DNA of 64,000 nt from Micromonospora sp. CB01531. GTDB taxonomy: Bacteria; Actinomycetota; Actinomycetes; Mycobacteriales; Micromonosporaceae. The stretch spans positions 1 through 64,000 of the forward strand of contig NZ_LWLS01000127.1 of assembly GCF_001905095.1 (NCBI RefSeq), read 5' to 3'. A program made the translations under genes and the position numbers. Numbering within the stretch: the first letter of the stretch is position 1; each line of letters opens with the position of its first letter. Of this stretch, positions 41,857-49,847 are shown one piece after another. The notes beneath the pieces were generated by a model. That model worked only from the letters and a program-made list of their open reading frames with translations, did no database searches and was not told the origin of the DNA.

Positions 41857-43358
41857 CGTGCCCCCTCCGTCGTCGGCCGGATGACCGCCGCCCGGGCCGG
41901 GCCGCCGGTGCCGGGCGGGACGCCGCCGCCCGGCGGGACGGCGGAGCCTCGACCGGCGCGGGCCGCCGCGATCATGTCGCTGGTGGACCGCCCGTCCAGA
42001 TAGGGCACGACGACGGTGTGCCCGCCCCAGCGGGCCAGGATCTCCGCCTCGGGCAGGGTCTCCGGGCCGCCACCGCTGGCGTAGTCGCCGCCCTTGACCC
42101 AGATGTCCGGCCGCAGCCAGGAGAGCGCCGCGTGCGGCGTCGGCTCGTCGAAGATCATCACCGCGTCGACGCAGCCCAGCGCGGCGAGCAGTCGGCTGCG
42201 GTCGCCCTGCGGCACGACCGGGCGCTCGGGGCCCTTCAGGCCGGCCACGCTGGCGTCGGAGTTGAGGCACACGACGAGGCAGTCGCCGAGCTGCCGGGCC
42301 GCCTGGAGGGTCGCCACGTGCCCGGCGTGCAGCAGGTCGAAGCAACCGCCGGTGGCGACCACCGTGCCGCCGGCGGCCCGCACCTCGGCGACCACCGCAC
42401 CGGCGGCGTCGGCGCCGATCCGGTCCCCGCCGCCGGAGACCACCACCGGTGAGGCGTCCCGGACCGGGGCGGGCAGCGCATTGCCCACTCCCCCGCCGGC
42501 CACGTACGCGGACGCCTCGGCGACCGCCGCCTGCACCGCCTCGGAGACGAGCGCGCCCCCGGCCAGGGCGAGGGCGGCCGCGGCCGCGAACCGGTCCCCC
42601 GCCCCGCAGGTGTCCCCCTCCGCGCTGGCGGGCGCGGGGACCACCAGCGGGGTCGAGCCGGCGTGGCAGAGCAGCGCGCCCTCCCCGCCCATGGTCACCG
42701 CGACCGCGCCGGCCTGCCAGCGCTGGCGCAGGGCCTGGGCGCTCCGGGACGCGGTGACCAGCCGGGACGCGCCCGGCCGCACCTTCGCCAGCTCGCGTGC
42801 CTCCGCCTCGTTCGGGGTGGCCAGGTGCACCCCGGGCACCGCCTCCGGCCCGCGCGGGTGCGGGTCCCACACCACGGGCGCGCGGGTGGCGGCGAGCGCC
42901 GCCCGCAGCGCCGGATCCCGGGCGACGCCCCGGCCGTAGTCGCTGACCAGCACCACGGCGGCGTCGGCGAGCAGCCGCAGCACCACCTCGCTCGGCTCAC
43001 CGGGCTCGCCGGCCGGCCCGCCGCGGTCGTGCCGCAGCAGCACCCGGCCGCGGGCCCGCAGCCGGATCTTCTCCGGGGTGGACCCGGCCAGCGGCAGCGC
43101 GTACAGCTGCACGCCGGCGGCGGCGAGCAGCGTGCCGAGCCGGGCCCCGCCGGCGTCGTCGGCGACCGCGGTGACCAGCGCGACCTCGGCGCCCTCGGCG
43201 GCGGCGAAGACCGCGGCCAGGCCGGCGCCGCCGGGGCGGTCGACGTACGTGCTTTCGTCGAGCACCGGCACCGGGGAGTCCGGGCAGAGCCGGTTCACCG
43301 TGCCCTCGACGTCCCGGTCCAACAGGGTGTCGCCGAGCACCACCACGGGTCCCGTCAC
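41853..43358 (-). CDS. hldE: bifunctional heptose 7-phosphate kinase / heptose 1-phosphate adenylyltransferase (HldE)
   Basis: A 501-residue fusion of a ribokinase-type kinase and a nucleotidyltransferase. The kinase half has VNRLCPDSPVPVLDESTY, RPGGAGLAAVFAAAEGAEV and the catalytic EGDTCGAGDRFAAAAALA. It phosphorylates D-glycero-D-manno-heptose 7-phosphate at C1. The C-terminal domain, from about residue 330, has the HxGH motif in ATGGCFDLLHAGHVATLQAA and adenylylates heptose 1-phosphate to ADP-heptose. The GTG at 43358 is favoured because AGGAGG lies 6 bases upstream; an ATG at 43373 overlaps the gmhA stop. The Ala/Pro/Gly-rich C-terminal tail is extra. Confidence 0.93.
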   Translation of the reverse strand: MTGPVVVLGDTLLDRDVEGTVNRLCPDSPVPVLDESTYVDRPGGAGLAAVFAAAEGAEVALVTAVADDAGGARLGTLLAAAGVQLYALPLAGSTPEKIRLRARGRVLLRHDRGGPAGEPGEPSEVVLRLLADAAVVLVSDYGRGVARDPALRAALAATRAPVVWDPHPRGPEAVPGVHLATPNEAEARELAKVRPGASRLVTASRSAQALRQRWQAGAVAVTMGGEGALLCHAGSTPLVVPAPASAEGDTCGAGDRFAAAAALALAGGALVSEAVQAAVAEASAYVAGGGVGNALPAPVRDASPVVVSGGGDRIGADAAGAVVAEVRAAGGTVVATGGCFDLLHAGHVATLQAARQLGDCLVVCLNSDASVAGLKGPERPVVPQGDRSRLLAALGCVDAVMIFDEPTPHAALSWLRPDIWVKGGDYASGGGPETLPEAEILARWGGHTVVVPYLDGRSTSDMIAAARAGRGSAVPPGGGVPPGTGGPARAAVIRPTTEGAR

Positions 43359-43369
43359 GTTCGACCTCC

Positions 43370-44056
43370 TCATCGGGCCTGCACCTCCCGGCCGGTGTCG
43401 TCACCGAGCACCACCTCGACGCCGGTACGCACCGGGCCCGACCCGGCCGCCGTCCGCGCGGCCAGCGCCGCCGGCAGAGCCCGGTCGACGTACTCGCAGA
43501 GCACGTGGGTGGCGACCAGGTGTAGCTCCTGCACCACCTGGCTCTCCGGCGAGTCGATGGCGAGGACTTCGTGGCAGGCGTCGGCGAGTGGGTTGGGTGT
43601 CGGGCCGGTGAAGGCCCAGCAGCGCAGTCCGGTTTCGTGTGCGGTGTGGGCGGCGGTGAGCAGGTTGGTGCTGGTGCCGCTGGTGGACAGGAGTAGGAGG
43701 ATGTCGTCGGTTCGGCCGTGGGCGCGGACCTGGCGGGCGAAGACCTCGTGGTAGCCGTAGTCGTTGCCGATGGCGGTGAGTGCGGAGGTTTCGGCGTGCA
43801 GGGCGATGGCGGACAGGGGTTCGCGGTCGTCGCGGAGTTTGCCGACGAGTTCGGCGGTGAGGTGCTGGGCCTCCGCGGCGCTGCCCCCGTTGCCCGCCAC
43901 CAGCAGCCGCCCACCGCCGGCCAGCCGGTGCGCCAACTCCCCGCCCCAGCGGGCCAGCAGATCCTCCGACTGCCGGAACGGCAGCAACGCGGCGGCCAGG
44001 TGCGTCAGGTGGTCCTCCAGGACCGTTCCGCCGACCACGGGTCCGGGCGCCGTCAT
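43370..44056 (-). CDS. gmhA: sedoheptulose-7-phosphate isomerase (GmhA)
   Basis: A 228-residue SIS-domain isomerase that turns sedoheptulose 7-phosphate into D-glycero-D-manno-heptose 7-phosphate, the first committed step to ADP-heptose. LLVAGNGGSAAEAQHLTAEL holds the phosphate loop and zinc ligands (His, Glu). IALHAETSALTAIGNDYGY and ILLLLSTSGTSTNLLTA match the family, and QVVQELHLVATHVLCEYVD gives the remaining zinc ligands. The middle, about 43560-43860, uses codons such as GCA, GAA, GGA and CCA that are rare in the flanks. It shares one base with the preceding glycosyltransferase stop. Confidence 0.95.
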   Translation of the reverse strand: MTAPGPVVGGTVLEDHLTHLAAALLPFRQSEDLLARWGGELAHRLAGGGRLLVAGNGGSAAEAQHLTAELVGKLRDDREPLSAIALHAETSALTAIGNDYGYHEVFARQVRAHGRTDDILLLLSTSGTSTNLLTAAHTAHETGLRCWAFTGPTPNPLADACHEVLAIDSPESQVVQELHLVATHVLCEYVDRALPAALAARTAAGSGPVRTGVEVVLGDDTGREVQAR

Positions 44057-45273
44057 CAGGCGACCACCCGGGTGGGTCGACGCACGGTGGCCACCTGGCC
44101 GTACACCTCCGCCAGCCGCTCGGCGGTGCTCGACCAGGAGTAGCGGGTGCGGGCCCGGTCCAGGGCCGCCGTGGCGTACGCGAACCGGCGGATCCGGTCA
44201 CTGAAGAGCCGGCGGATCGCCGCACCGAGAGCCGCCGGGTCCCGGGCGGGCACGAGGTCGCCGGTCCGTCCGGGCACCACCGTGTCGGTCAGCCCGCCGA
44301 CCGCGGTGCCGATCACCGGTACGCCGCAGGCCATCGCTTCCAGCGGGGTGAGTCCGAACGGCTCGTACCAGGGGGCGGCCACCAGCACGTCCGCCGACCG
44401 GTACCAGCGGCCCATCTCCTCCCGGGGCACCGCGCCGATCAGCTTGACCCGGTCGGCGACCCCGCAGGACTCGGCGAGCGCCCGCAGCCGCCGGGCGTAC
44501 GGGTCGGTCTCCAGCAGCCCGGCCGGCGGTCCGCCCACCACCACGCACTCGGCGTCGGGGACCAGCGCGGTGGCCCGGATGACGTCCTGGAAGCCCTTGC
44601 GTTCCACCAGTCGCCCCACGGTGAGGATGCGCGGCCGGACGCCGTCCCGTTCGGCGACCGGGCCGAGCGGGGCGAAGGTGCTCAGGTTCACCCCGGACGG
44701 GACGACGGTCATCCGCGACCGGGGCACTCCCAGCCGGACCAGCTCGGCGACCTCGTCCTGGCACTGGGCCACCACCCGGTCGACCGAGCGGCCCAGCTTG
44801 CGCTCGTGCTCGATCCGGCCGGGCGGGCTGGTGTCCTGCGCGCCCTGGTGGCGCCGCTTCACGGTGCCGAGCGCGTGGTACGTCTGCACCACCGGCACCC
44901 CGGTCCGCCGGCCGGCGGCGAGTGCGGCGAGACCGCTCATCCAGAAGTGCCCGTGGACCACCTCGGGCTGCCAGTCGCCGGCCCGCCACCGCTCGGCCAA
45001 CCACTCCCCGAACGCGGGCATGTACGGCAGCAGGTCGTCCTTGGCGACCGGCTCGGCCGGGCCGGCGGGCACGTGCACCACCTCGTAGCCGTCCGCGGTG
45101 CGGACCGTCACGGGCAGGTCGACGGCGTCTCGCCGGGTGTAGACCCGGACGTCGTGGCCGGCGGCCGCGAGCGCGGCGGAGAGCTCCGCGACATGCGTGT
45201 TCTGGCCACCGGCGTCCTCCCCGCCGAGGACGGCGAGCGGGCTGGCGTGCTCCGAGATCATCGCGATGCGCAT
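44056..45273 (-). CDS. glycosyltransferase family 4 protein
   Basis: A 405-residue retaining glycosyltransferase with two Rossmann domains. The acceptor domain starts MRIAMISEHASPLAVLGGED and AGGQNTHVAELSAALAAAGH, resembling MshA and sucrose-phosphate-synthase-like enzymes. The donor domain has ILTVGRLVERKGFQDVIRA and YEPFGLTPLEAMACGVPVIG with the E-x7-E motif. It probably adds a sugar to the glycan made by this operon; donor and acceptor are unknown. Its start overlaps the end of the upstream glycosyltransferase by 16 bases. Confidence 0.92.
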   Translation of the reverse strand: MRIAMISEHASPLAVLGGEDAGGQNTHVAELSAALAAAGHDVRVYTRRDAVDLPVTVRTADGYEVVHVPAGPAEPVAKDDLLPYMPAFGEWLAERWRAGDWQPEVVHGHFWMSGLAALAAGRRTGVPVVQTYHALGTVKRRHQGAQDTSPPGRIEHERKLGRSVDRVVAQCQDEVAELVRLGVPRSRMTVVPSGVNLSTFAPLGPVAERDGVRPRILTVGRLVERKGFQDVIRATALVPDAECVVVGGPPAGLLETDPYARRLRALAESCGVADRVKLIGAVPREEMGRWYRSADVLVAAPWYEPFGLTPLEAMACGVPVIGTAVGGLTDTVVPGRTGDLVPARDPAALGAAIRRLFSDRIRRFAYATAALDRARTRYSWSSTAERLAEVYGQVATVRRPTRVVA

Positions 45274-46232
45274 ACTTCCTCCTCCAGCAGCCGGTCCCAG
45301 TCGGCGAGGAAACGCTCCAGGCCATAGCGCTGCCGTGCGGCGCTACGGGCCTCGGTGCCGGCCCGGCGGGCTGCCGCCGGGTCGTCCACGAGGCCCCGGG
45401 CCGCCTCCAGCAGCACGTCGACCCGGGTGGAGAGGGCGCCGGCGGACGGTGGCACCGCCTCCACGGCTTCGGTGGTGGCCAGCGCCACCACGGGCATGCC
45501 CATGGTCATTGCCTCGATGAGGCTTAGTCCGAGGGATGTCCAGCGGCACAGGTGCAGGTACGCCCGTCGTTGGGCGAGTTCGGTGTGCATGGCGTGTTGT
45601 GGGAGGTCGTCGTGGCTGGTGAGTCGGTCGGGTGGGAGTTCGAGGTGGTCGGCCAGGCCGGTGACGCTCATGCCGTAGACGTCCAGTGGGGCGATCTCGG
45701 CGAAGCGGGGGAGCAGGTCGGTGCCGGTGATGCGCCAGCGGCGTACGGGTTCGTTGATGACGACGGCGAGGCGGTTCAGCTCGCCGGTCCATTCGGCGGC
45801 CGGTGGGAGGACTCCGTGTTCGATGACGGTGGTGCGGGTGTTGCCGTTGTTCCAGAACAGCTCGTTGAAGTGGGTGACGTGGGCGATGATCAGGTCGTTC
45901 CGGTCGGCCATCGGGTGGCGGGTGTTCGGCACGTCGCCCTTGGGGGTGTTGTGCTCGACGTAGATCGCCGGCACGTCGCGGCCCACCCGGCGGCCCAGCC
46001 ACTCGCAGGCCAGGTCGAATTCCTCGGGGCGCTGGAGCAGCACCAGGTCCACCTCGGACCGGCGCAGCTGCTGGGGAGTCACCTCGACGGCGTTGTCCGG
46101 CCACCGGTAGGTCCGCGCCCGCCCGAGGCCGTACGGACCCCGGTCCGGGGTGACCGGCACCAGATAACGGTGCTTGCCGTGGACGAACGACGTGGTCCAC
46201 GACCCGTGCACGTGCCACACCAGGATGTTCAT
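45258..46232 (-). CDS. glycosyltransferase
   Basis: A 324-residue GT4-like enzyme starting MNILVWHVHGSWTTSFVHGK. YVEHNTPKGDVPNTRHPMAD and LIIAHVTHFNELFWNNGNT lie in the acceptor half. The donor half has SLGLSLIEAMTMGMPVVALA with the E-x7-E-like pattern, but it is shorter than most GT4 proteins. The segment 45520-45960 has deviant codon use (GAA, CGA, CAA, CCA, CTA). It overlaps the upstream fusion gene (ATGA) and the downstream glycosyltransferase, so translation is coupled along the operon. Confidence 0.88.
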   Translation of the reverse strand: MNILVWHVHGSWTTSFVHGKHRYLVPVTPDRGPYGLGRARTYRWPDNAVEVTPQQLRRSEVDLVLLQRPEEFDLACEWLGRRVGRDVPAIYVEHNTPKGDVPNTRHPMADRNDLIIAHVTHFNELFWNNGNTRTTVIEHGVLPPAAEWTGELNRLAVVINEPVRRWRITGTDLLPRFAEIAPLDVYGMSVTGLADHLELPPDRLTSHDDLPQHAMHTELAQRRAYLHLCRWTSLGLSLIEAMTMGMPVVALATTEAVEAVPPSAGALSTRVDVLLEAARGLVDDPAAARRAGTEARSAARQRYGLERFLADWDRLLEEEVCASR

Positions 46233-47923
46233 CCGACCACCCCGCCGGTTCGGCTGGCCACCGGGCCGGCGAGGACGGACTCCGGCGCGTCGGCGGGTAC
46301 GCCGAGCAGCCGCAGCGCCTCCAGCACGCGCCCCGGCTCCACGGCGGACAGGCACGGGTGCCCGGGGACCGGGCAGCGGGTGGCCCGGGTGTCCCGACAC
46401 GGCGCTCCGGCGTCGCCGAGCCGGACGGTCGGCACCCGGTACGGTCCCCACTGACCGAACGGGACGGTGGGGGCGAAGAGGCTGACCACGGGCACGCCGA
46501 GCGCGGCGGCCAGGTGCGCCGGCCCGGTGTTGCCGACCACCAGGGCGCCGGCCCGGGCGATGACGGCGGCCAGTTCGCCGAGTCCGGTACGCCCGCCTAG
46601 GTCCACGCCGCCGGCGGCGGCGACCCGCGCGGTCAGGTCCCGCTCGTCCGGGCCACCGGTCACCACCACCCGGTACCCGGCGGCGCTGAGCACCCGGACG
46701 ATCCGGGTGGCCAGCTCGGGCGGGCAGGCCCGGGTCTCCACGGAGGAGCCCGGGTGCAGCACGACATAGCCCGGTTCGCCGGCCCCGGCCGGAACGGGCG
46801 GCAGCCGGTCGGTACGCAGTCGTAGTCCTGGTTCGTCGTCGGGGGGGAGGGTGTATCCGGCGGCGGCGGCGAGGGAGAGGGCTCGTTCGGGTTCGGGTAT
46901 GCCGGTGGGGACGTGGTGGCGGATGTCGAGCAGGGTGCCGGGGTAGTCGTCGCTGATGGCGCTGATGCGGGGTACGCCGGCGAGGCGGAGGAGCAGGGCG
47001 AGGGGTAGGGGGGACTGGTGGAAGGAGGTGAAAATGATTGCTTCGTCGGCATGGGTGGTGGTGAGGCGGGTGGTGAGGTGGTGTATGTCGTGTGGGTCGA
47101 CGGGTTGGGGGTTGCCGTCGATCCAGGGCAGTGGCCATTCGATGATTTCGTCGATGCCGGGTAGCAGGTCGGCGGCTGCGCGGCCTTGTGGCCCGCAGAG
47201 GAGTACGACCCGGTCGGCGCCGGCCGCGACCGCGCGGATGCCCGGGCCGGTGACCAGCACGTCCCCGGCCGCGTCGCTGCGCACCACCAGGACGGTGCCC
47301 CGCTGGGGCGGGGACCCGGGGGCGGCCACCAGCCGCACCCGGCGCAGGATCTCGGTCGCCGCCTCCGGCAGGTCGCGGGCGACCGTGGGCGCGGCAGCCA
47401 CCTCAGCCGCCCGGGTGGCCGGGGTGGGGACCAGGATGCCGGCCGCGCCGGCCGCCGCGGCGGCGGTCATGTCGGCGCCGATGTCGCCGACCAGCACGCA
47501 CCGGGCCGGCGTGGTGCCGAGCGCCCGGGCGGCGGCGTGCACCAGACCCGGCGCCGGCTTGCGGCAGGCACAGCCGTCCGGCTCGCCGTGCGGGCAGATC
47601 TGCCAACTGTCGAAGGGTCCGAGCAGCTCCTCCACCCGGGCGTGGACGGCGTGCATCTGCCGCTCCGTGAAGTAGCCCCGGGCCAGGCCGGACTGGTTGC
47701 TGACCACGGCCAGGCGCAGCCCGGCCGCGCGCAACCGGTCCAGCGCCTCCCGCGCGCCGGGCACCGGACGGACCTTCTCCGGGTCGCCGTTGTAGGGCAC
47801 ATCCTCGACGAGCGTGCCGTCCCGATCCAGCAGCACCGCGTCGTACAGGCCGGACGGGAACCGGTCAGCACCCGGGTCAACCCGGGCTGACCTGCACTGA
47901 TCCCGCTCGTGGTCCCGTCGCAC
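46229..47923 (-). CDS. GmhB phosphatase fused to a GT9 glycosyltransferase
   Basis: A 564-residue two-domain protein. The N-terminal domain is a HAD-IIIA phosphatase: DAVLLDRDGTLVEDVPYNGD, VVSNQSGLARGYF, the zinc-binding CPHGEPDGCACRKPAPG and LVGDIGADMTAA. This is D-glycero-D-manno-heptose 1,7-bisphosphate 7-phosphatase. The C-terminal domain, from about residue 220, is a GT9 heptosyltransferase-like enzyme with VVRSDAAGDVLVTGPGIRAV, VVLHPGSSVETRACPPE and VVGNTGPAHLAAALGVPVVS. The start is unsure: GTG 47923 or ATG 47959; neither has a good ribosome site. About 46800-47190 has deviant codons. Confidence 0.88.
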   Translation of the reverse strand: MRRDHERDQCRSARVDPGADRFPSGLYDAVLLDRDGTLVEDVPYNGDPEKVRPVPGAREALDRLRAAGLRLAVVSNQSGLARGYFTERQMHAVHARVEELLGPFDSWQICPHGEPDGCACRKPAPGLVHAAARALGTTPARCVLVGDIGADMTAAAAAGAAGILVPTPATRAAEVAAAPTVARDLPEAATEILRRVRLVAAPGSPPQRGTVLVVRSDAAGDVLVTGPGIRAVAAGADRVVLLCGPQGRAAADLLPGIDEIIEWPLPWIDGNPQPVDPHDIHHLTTRLTTTHADEAIIFTSFHQSPLPLALLLRLAGVPRISAISDDYPGTLLDIRHHVPTGIPEPERALSLAAAAGYTLPPDDEPGLRLRTDRLPPVPAGAGEPGYVVLHPGSSVETRACPPELATRIVRVLSAAGYRVVVTGGPDERDLTARVAAAGGVDLGGRTGLGELAAVIARAGALVVGNTGPAHLAAALGVPVVSLFAPTVPFGQWGPYRVPTVRLGDAGAPCRDTRATRCPVPGHPCLSAVEPGRVLEALRLLGVPADAPESVLAGPVASRTGGVVG

Positions 47924-48053
47924 GGGCGGCGGGTTCCCGACCCCCCGAGGAGTAAACATCAACTTCGGCGGAGCCGCCTCCGCCGGTGCTGCCACGGCCG
48001 GTGCGTCCCGCGCTCCGCCGGCCCGGTCCGGCGATACCCGCCGCCCCCGAGAA

Positions 48054-48076
48054 GCTAACCCGGAGTCGTCGTTAGC
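48054..48076. promoter_or_regulatory. inverted repeat in the divergent promoter region
   Basis: GCTAAC (48054-48059), 11 bases and GTTAGC (48071-48076) lie between the heptose operon and the divergent SRPBCC gene. It could be a regulator site or paired -10 regions. Confidence 0.35.
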
Positions 48077-48104
48077 CGTGGCGGAGGCGGGGTACGGGGT
48101 TGGC

Positions 48105-48551
48105 GTGGCGATTGTGGAGAAAGTGATCGACGCACCCCCGCAGCAGGTCTTCGCCGTGCTCGCCGACGGGTGGACGTACAGCGACTGGGTGGTCGGCACG
48201 GCGCACGTGCGGGGGGTGGACGACAGCTGGCCGCAGGTCGGCAGCCGGCTGCACCACCGGGTCGGACCGTGGCCCTTCTCGCTGCAGGACTGCTCCCACG
48301 TGCTGGCCTGCGAACCGGCGCGCCGGCTCGTGCTCCGAGCGAGGCTGTGGCCGGCGGGCGAGGCGATCGTCGACTTCACCCTGGAGCCGCTCGACGGCGG
48401 CCGGACCCAGGTCCGCTTCCGCGAGGATTTCGCTGCCGGACCGTTGCGCTGGGTCTGGACCGGGCTCGACGGCCTGGTCCTGCGTCAGCGCAATAAGGAG
48501 ATGTTGAACCGGCTCTCCGACATCGCCACCAGGCAGAAGATGATGCGCTGA
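48105..48551 (+). CDS. SRPBCC family protein
   Basis: A 148-residue START/Bet v 1-like protein with a hydrophobic ligand pocket. VAIVEKVIDAPPQQVFAVLA begins the fold; WTYSDWVVGTAHVRGVDDSWP and VDFTLEPLDGGRTQVRFRED continue it. The ligand is unknown, perhaps a lipid or polyketide. The GTG at 48105 is chosen to match the usual family N-terminus; GTG 48078 is also possible. It diverges from the heptose operon. Confidence 0.85.
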   Translation: MAIVEKVIDAPPQQVFAVLADGWTYSDWVVGTAHVRGVDDSWPQVGSRLHHRVGPWPFSLQDCSHVLACEPARRLVLRARLWPAGEAIVDFTLEPLDGGRTQVRFREDFAAGPLRWVWTGLDGLVLRQRNKEMLNRLSDIATRQKMMR

Positions 48552-48709
48552 CGCCACTCGCGGTGACCGCCGGTCGCACCGTCGGTTCCGCCGGCCCGCA
48601 ACCCCGAAACGGCGCTTCCGGCCCGCCGAGCGGGCGTCTGTGCGGACCTGGCGCGGGCGACTGGCTACCCTCTCAGGTGAACCATGTCGGCCGACCGAGG
48701 ATGTCCGTG

Positions 48710-49477
48710 ATGATCGAACCCGTGCAGTTGCCCGCCCCGTGGCGCGACGCACGCCTGACCGTCGTCGTTCCCACCTACAACGAGGCGGGCAATCTCCCGG
48801 TGCTGGTCGAGCGGCTCCTCGCCCTGCCGCTGCCCGGATTGAAGGTGCTCGTCGCGGACGACAACTCACCGGACGGGACCGGCGAGGTGGCCGACAAACT
48901 GGCCATCGAGCACCCGGACCGGGTGCTCGTGGTGCACCGCCCGGGCAAGGAGGGACTCGGCCGGGCGTACGTGGACGGGATCGGGCGGGCGCTCGCCGGC
49001 GACGCCGAGTTCGTCGCGCAGATGGACGCGGACCTGTCGCACCCGCCGGAGGCCCTGCCCGGCATGCTCGGCGCGCTGCTCTCCACCCAGGCCGGCGTGG
49101 TCATCGGCTCCCGGTACGTGCCCGGCGGCGAGTTGGACGAGAACTGGCCGCTCTACCGGCGTGCGCTCAGCGGCTGGGCCAACCTCTACGTGCACACCCT
49201 GCTGCGGGTGCGGATCCGCGACCTGACCGCCGGCTTCAAGATCTGGCGGGCCGACGCGCTGCGCGACATCGGCCTGGAGCGGGTGCAGTCCAACGGCTAC
49301 AGCTTCCAGGTGGAGATGCACTACCTGGCCACCAAGCTGGGGCACACCATCCTGGAGGTGCCGATCCGCTTCGAGGAGCGCCGCGAGGGCGCCTCGAAGA
49401 TGACCACCGCCACCAAGATCGAGAGCGCGCTGATGCCGTTCATGCTGCGGGCCCGGCACCGCAACCTGCCGGACTGA
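48710..49477 (+). CDS. polyprenol monophosphomannose synthase (GT2)
   Basis: A 255-residue GT2 enzyme like the catalytic domain of mycobacterial Ppm1 and eukaryotic Dpm1. It transfers mannose from GDP-mannose to polyprenol phosphate, the donor for extracytoplasmic mannosylation. LTVVVPTYNEAGNLPVLVER, VADDNSPDGTG, the metal-binding QMDADLSHPP and DLTAGFKIWRADALRDIGL are all present. No membrane acyltransferase domain is attached. The start at 48710 has GAGG 9 bases upstream. An ATG at 48701 and a GTG at 48677, which has TACCCT 5 bases before it, are alternatives. Confidence 0.92.
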   Translation: MIEPVQLPAPWRDARLTVVVPTYNEAGNLPVLVERLLALPLPGLKVLVADDNSPDGTGEVADKLAIEHPDRVLVVHRPGKEGLGRAYVDGIGRALAGDAEFVAQMDADLSHPPEALPGMLGALLSTQAGVVIGSRYVPGGELDENWPLYRRALSGWANLYVHTLLRVRIRDLTAGFKIWRADALRDIGLERVQSNGYSFQVEMHYLATKLGHTILEVPIRFEERREGASKMTTATKIESALMPFMLRARHRNLPD

Positions 49478-49501
49478 CGGCAGCGATTCACCATCTCCAG
49501 C

Positions 49502-49532
49502 CTCACGCTGCGTCATCGTGACGCAGCGTGAG
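49502..49532 (+). terminator. hairpin terminator after the mannose synthase gene
   Basis: A perfect 14-bp stem (49502-49515 with 49519-49532) and a 3-base loop, 24 bases after the stop; a C/T-rich run follows. Confidence 0.75.
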
Positions 49533-49556
49533 ACCTCTCCCTCTGCCTATGATGCC

Positions 49557-49700
49557 TGTCGCCGCCTTTGCTCTGCAGCCATCCGCGCAACACCGCGATG
49601 ACCTGAGACGTTGGATCAGCGGCCGCCGTCGCCCGACTTCGCGTCATGTACCGACCGTGACCGCTGCGTATCTGGCTGCAGAGCAAAGGCAACGCGCGGC
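49557..49700. mobile_element. MITE-like element
   Basis: A 144-bp segment with 18-bp perfect inverted repeats near its ends (49564-49581 and 49673-49690), separated by 91 bases. It is flanked by ATGATGCC on both sides (49549-49556 and 49701-49708), which looks like an 8-bp target duplication. It encodes no transposase, so it would have to be moved in trans. A very long stem-loop RNA is the alternative. The rest of 49478-49847 has no gene beyond the hairpin before it. Confidence 0.55.
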
Positions 49701-49847
49701 ATGATGCCGGCGGTCCACATATATCACGCACCGCGACCGCGCCACTGCCCGCACACCGCCGCGCCGACGAACCGCCACCGAAGCGGTGAGCACGCATGGG
49801 TGTGCGCCGAGCGTTCCCAGCCCCGAGCACGCCGAGCACGGCGGGCG

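Noticed and set aside
48563..48709. Upstream extension of the mannose synthase frame
   Set aside because: The added residues are not family-like; starts at 48677, 48701 or 48710 explain the signals better.
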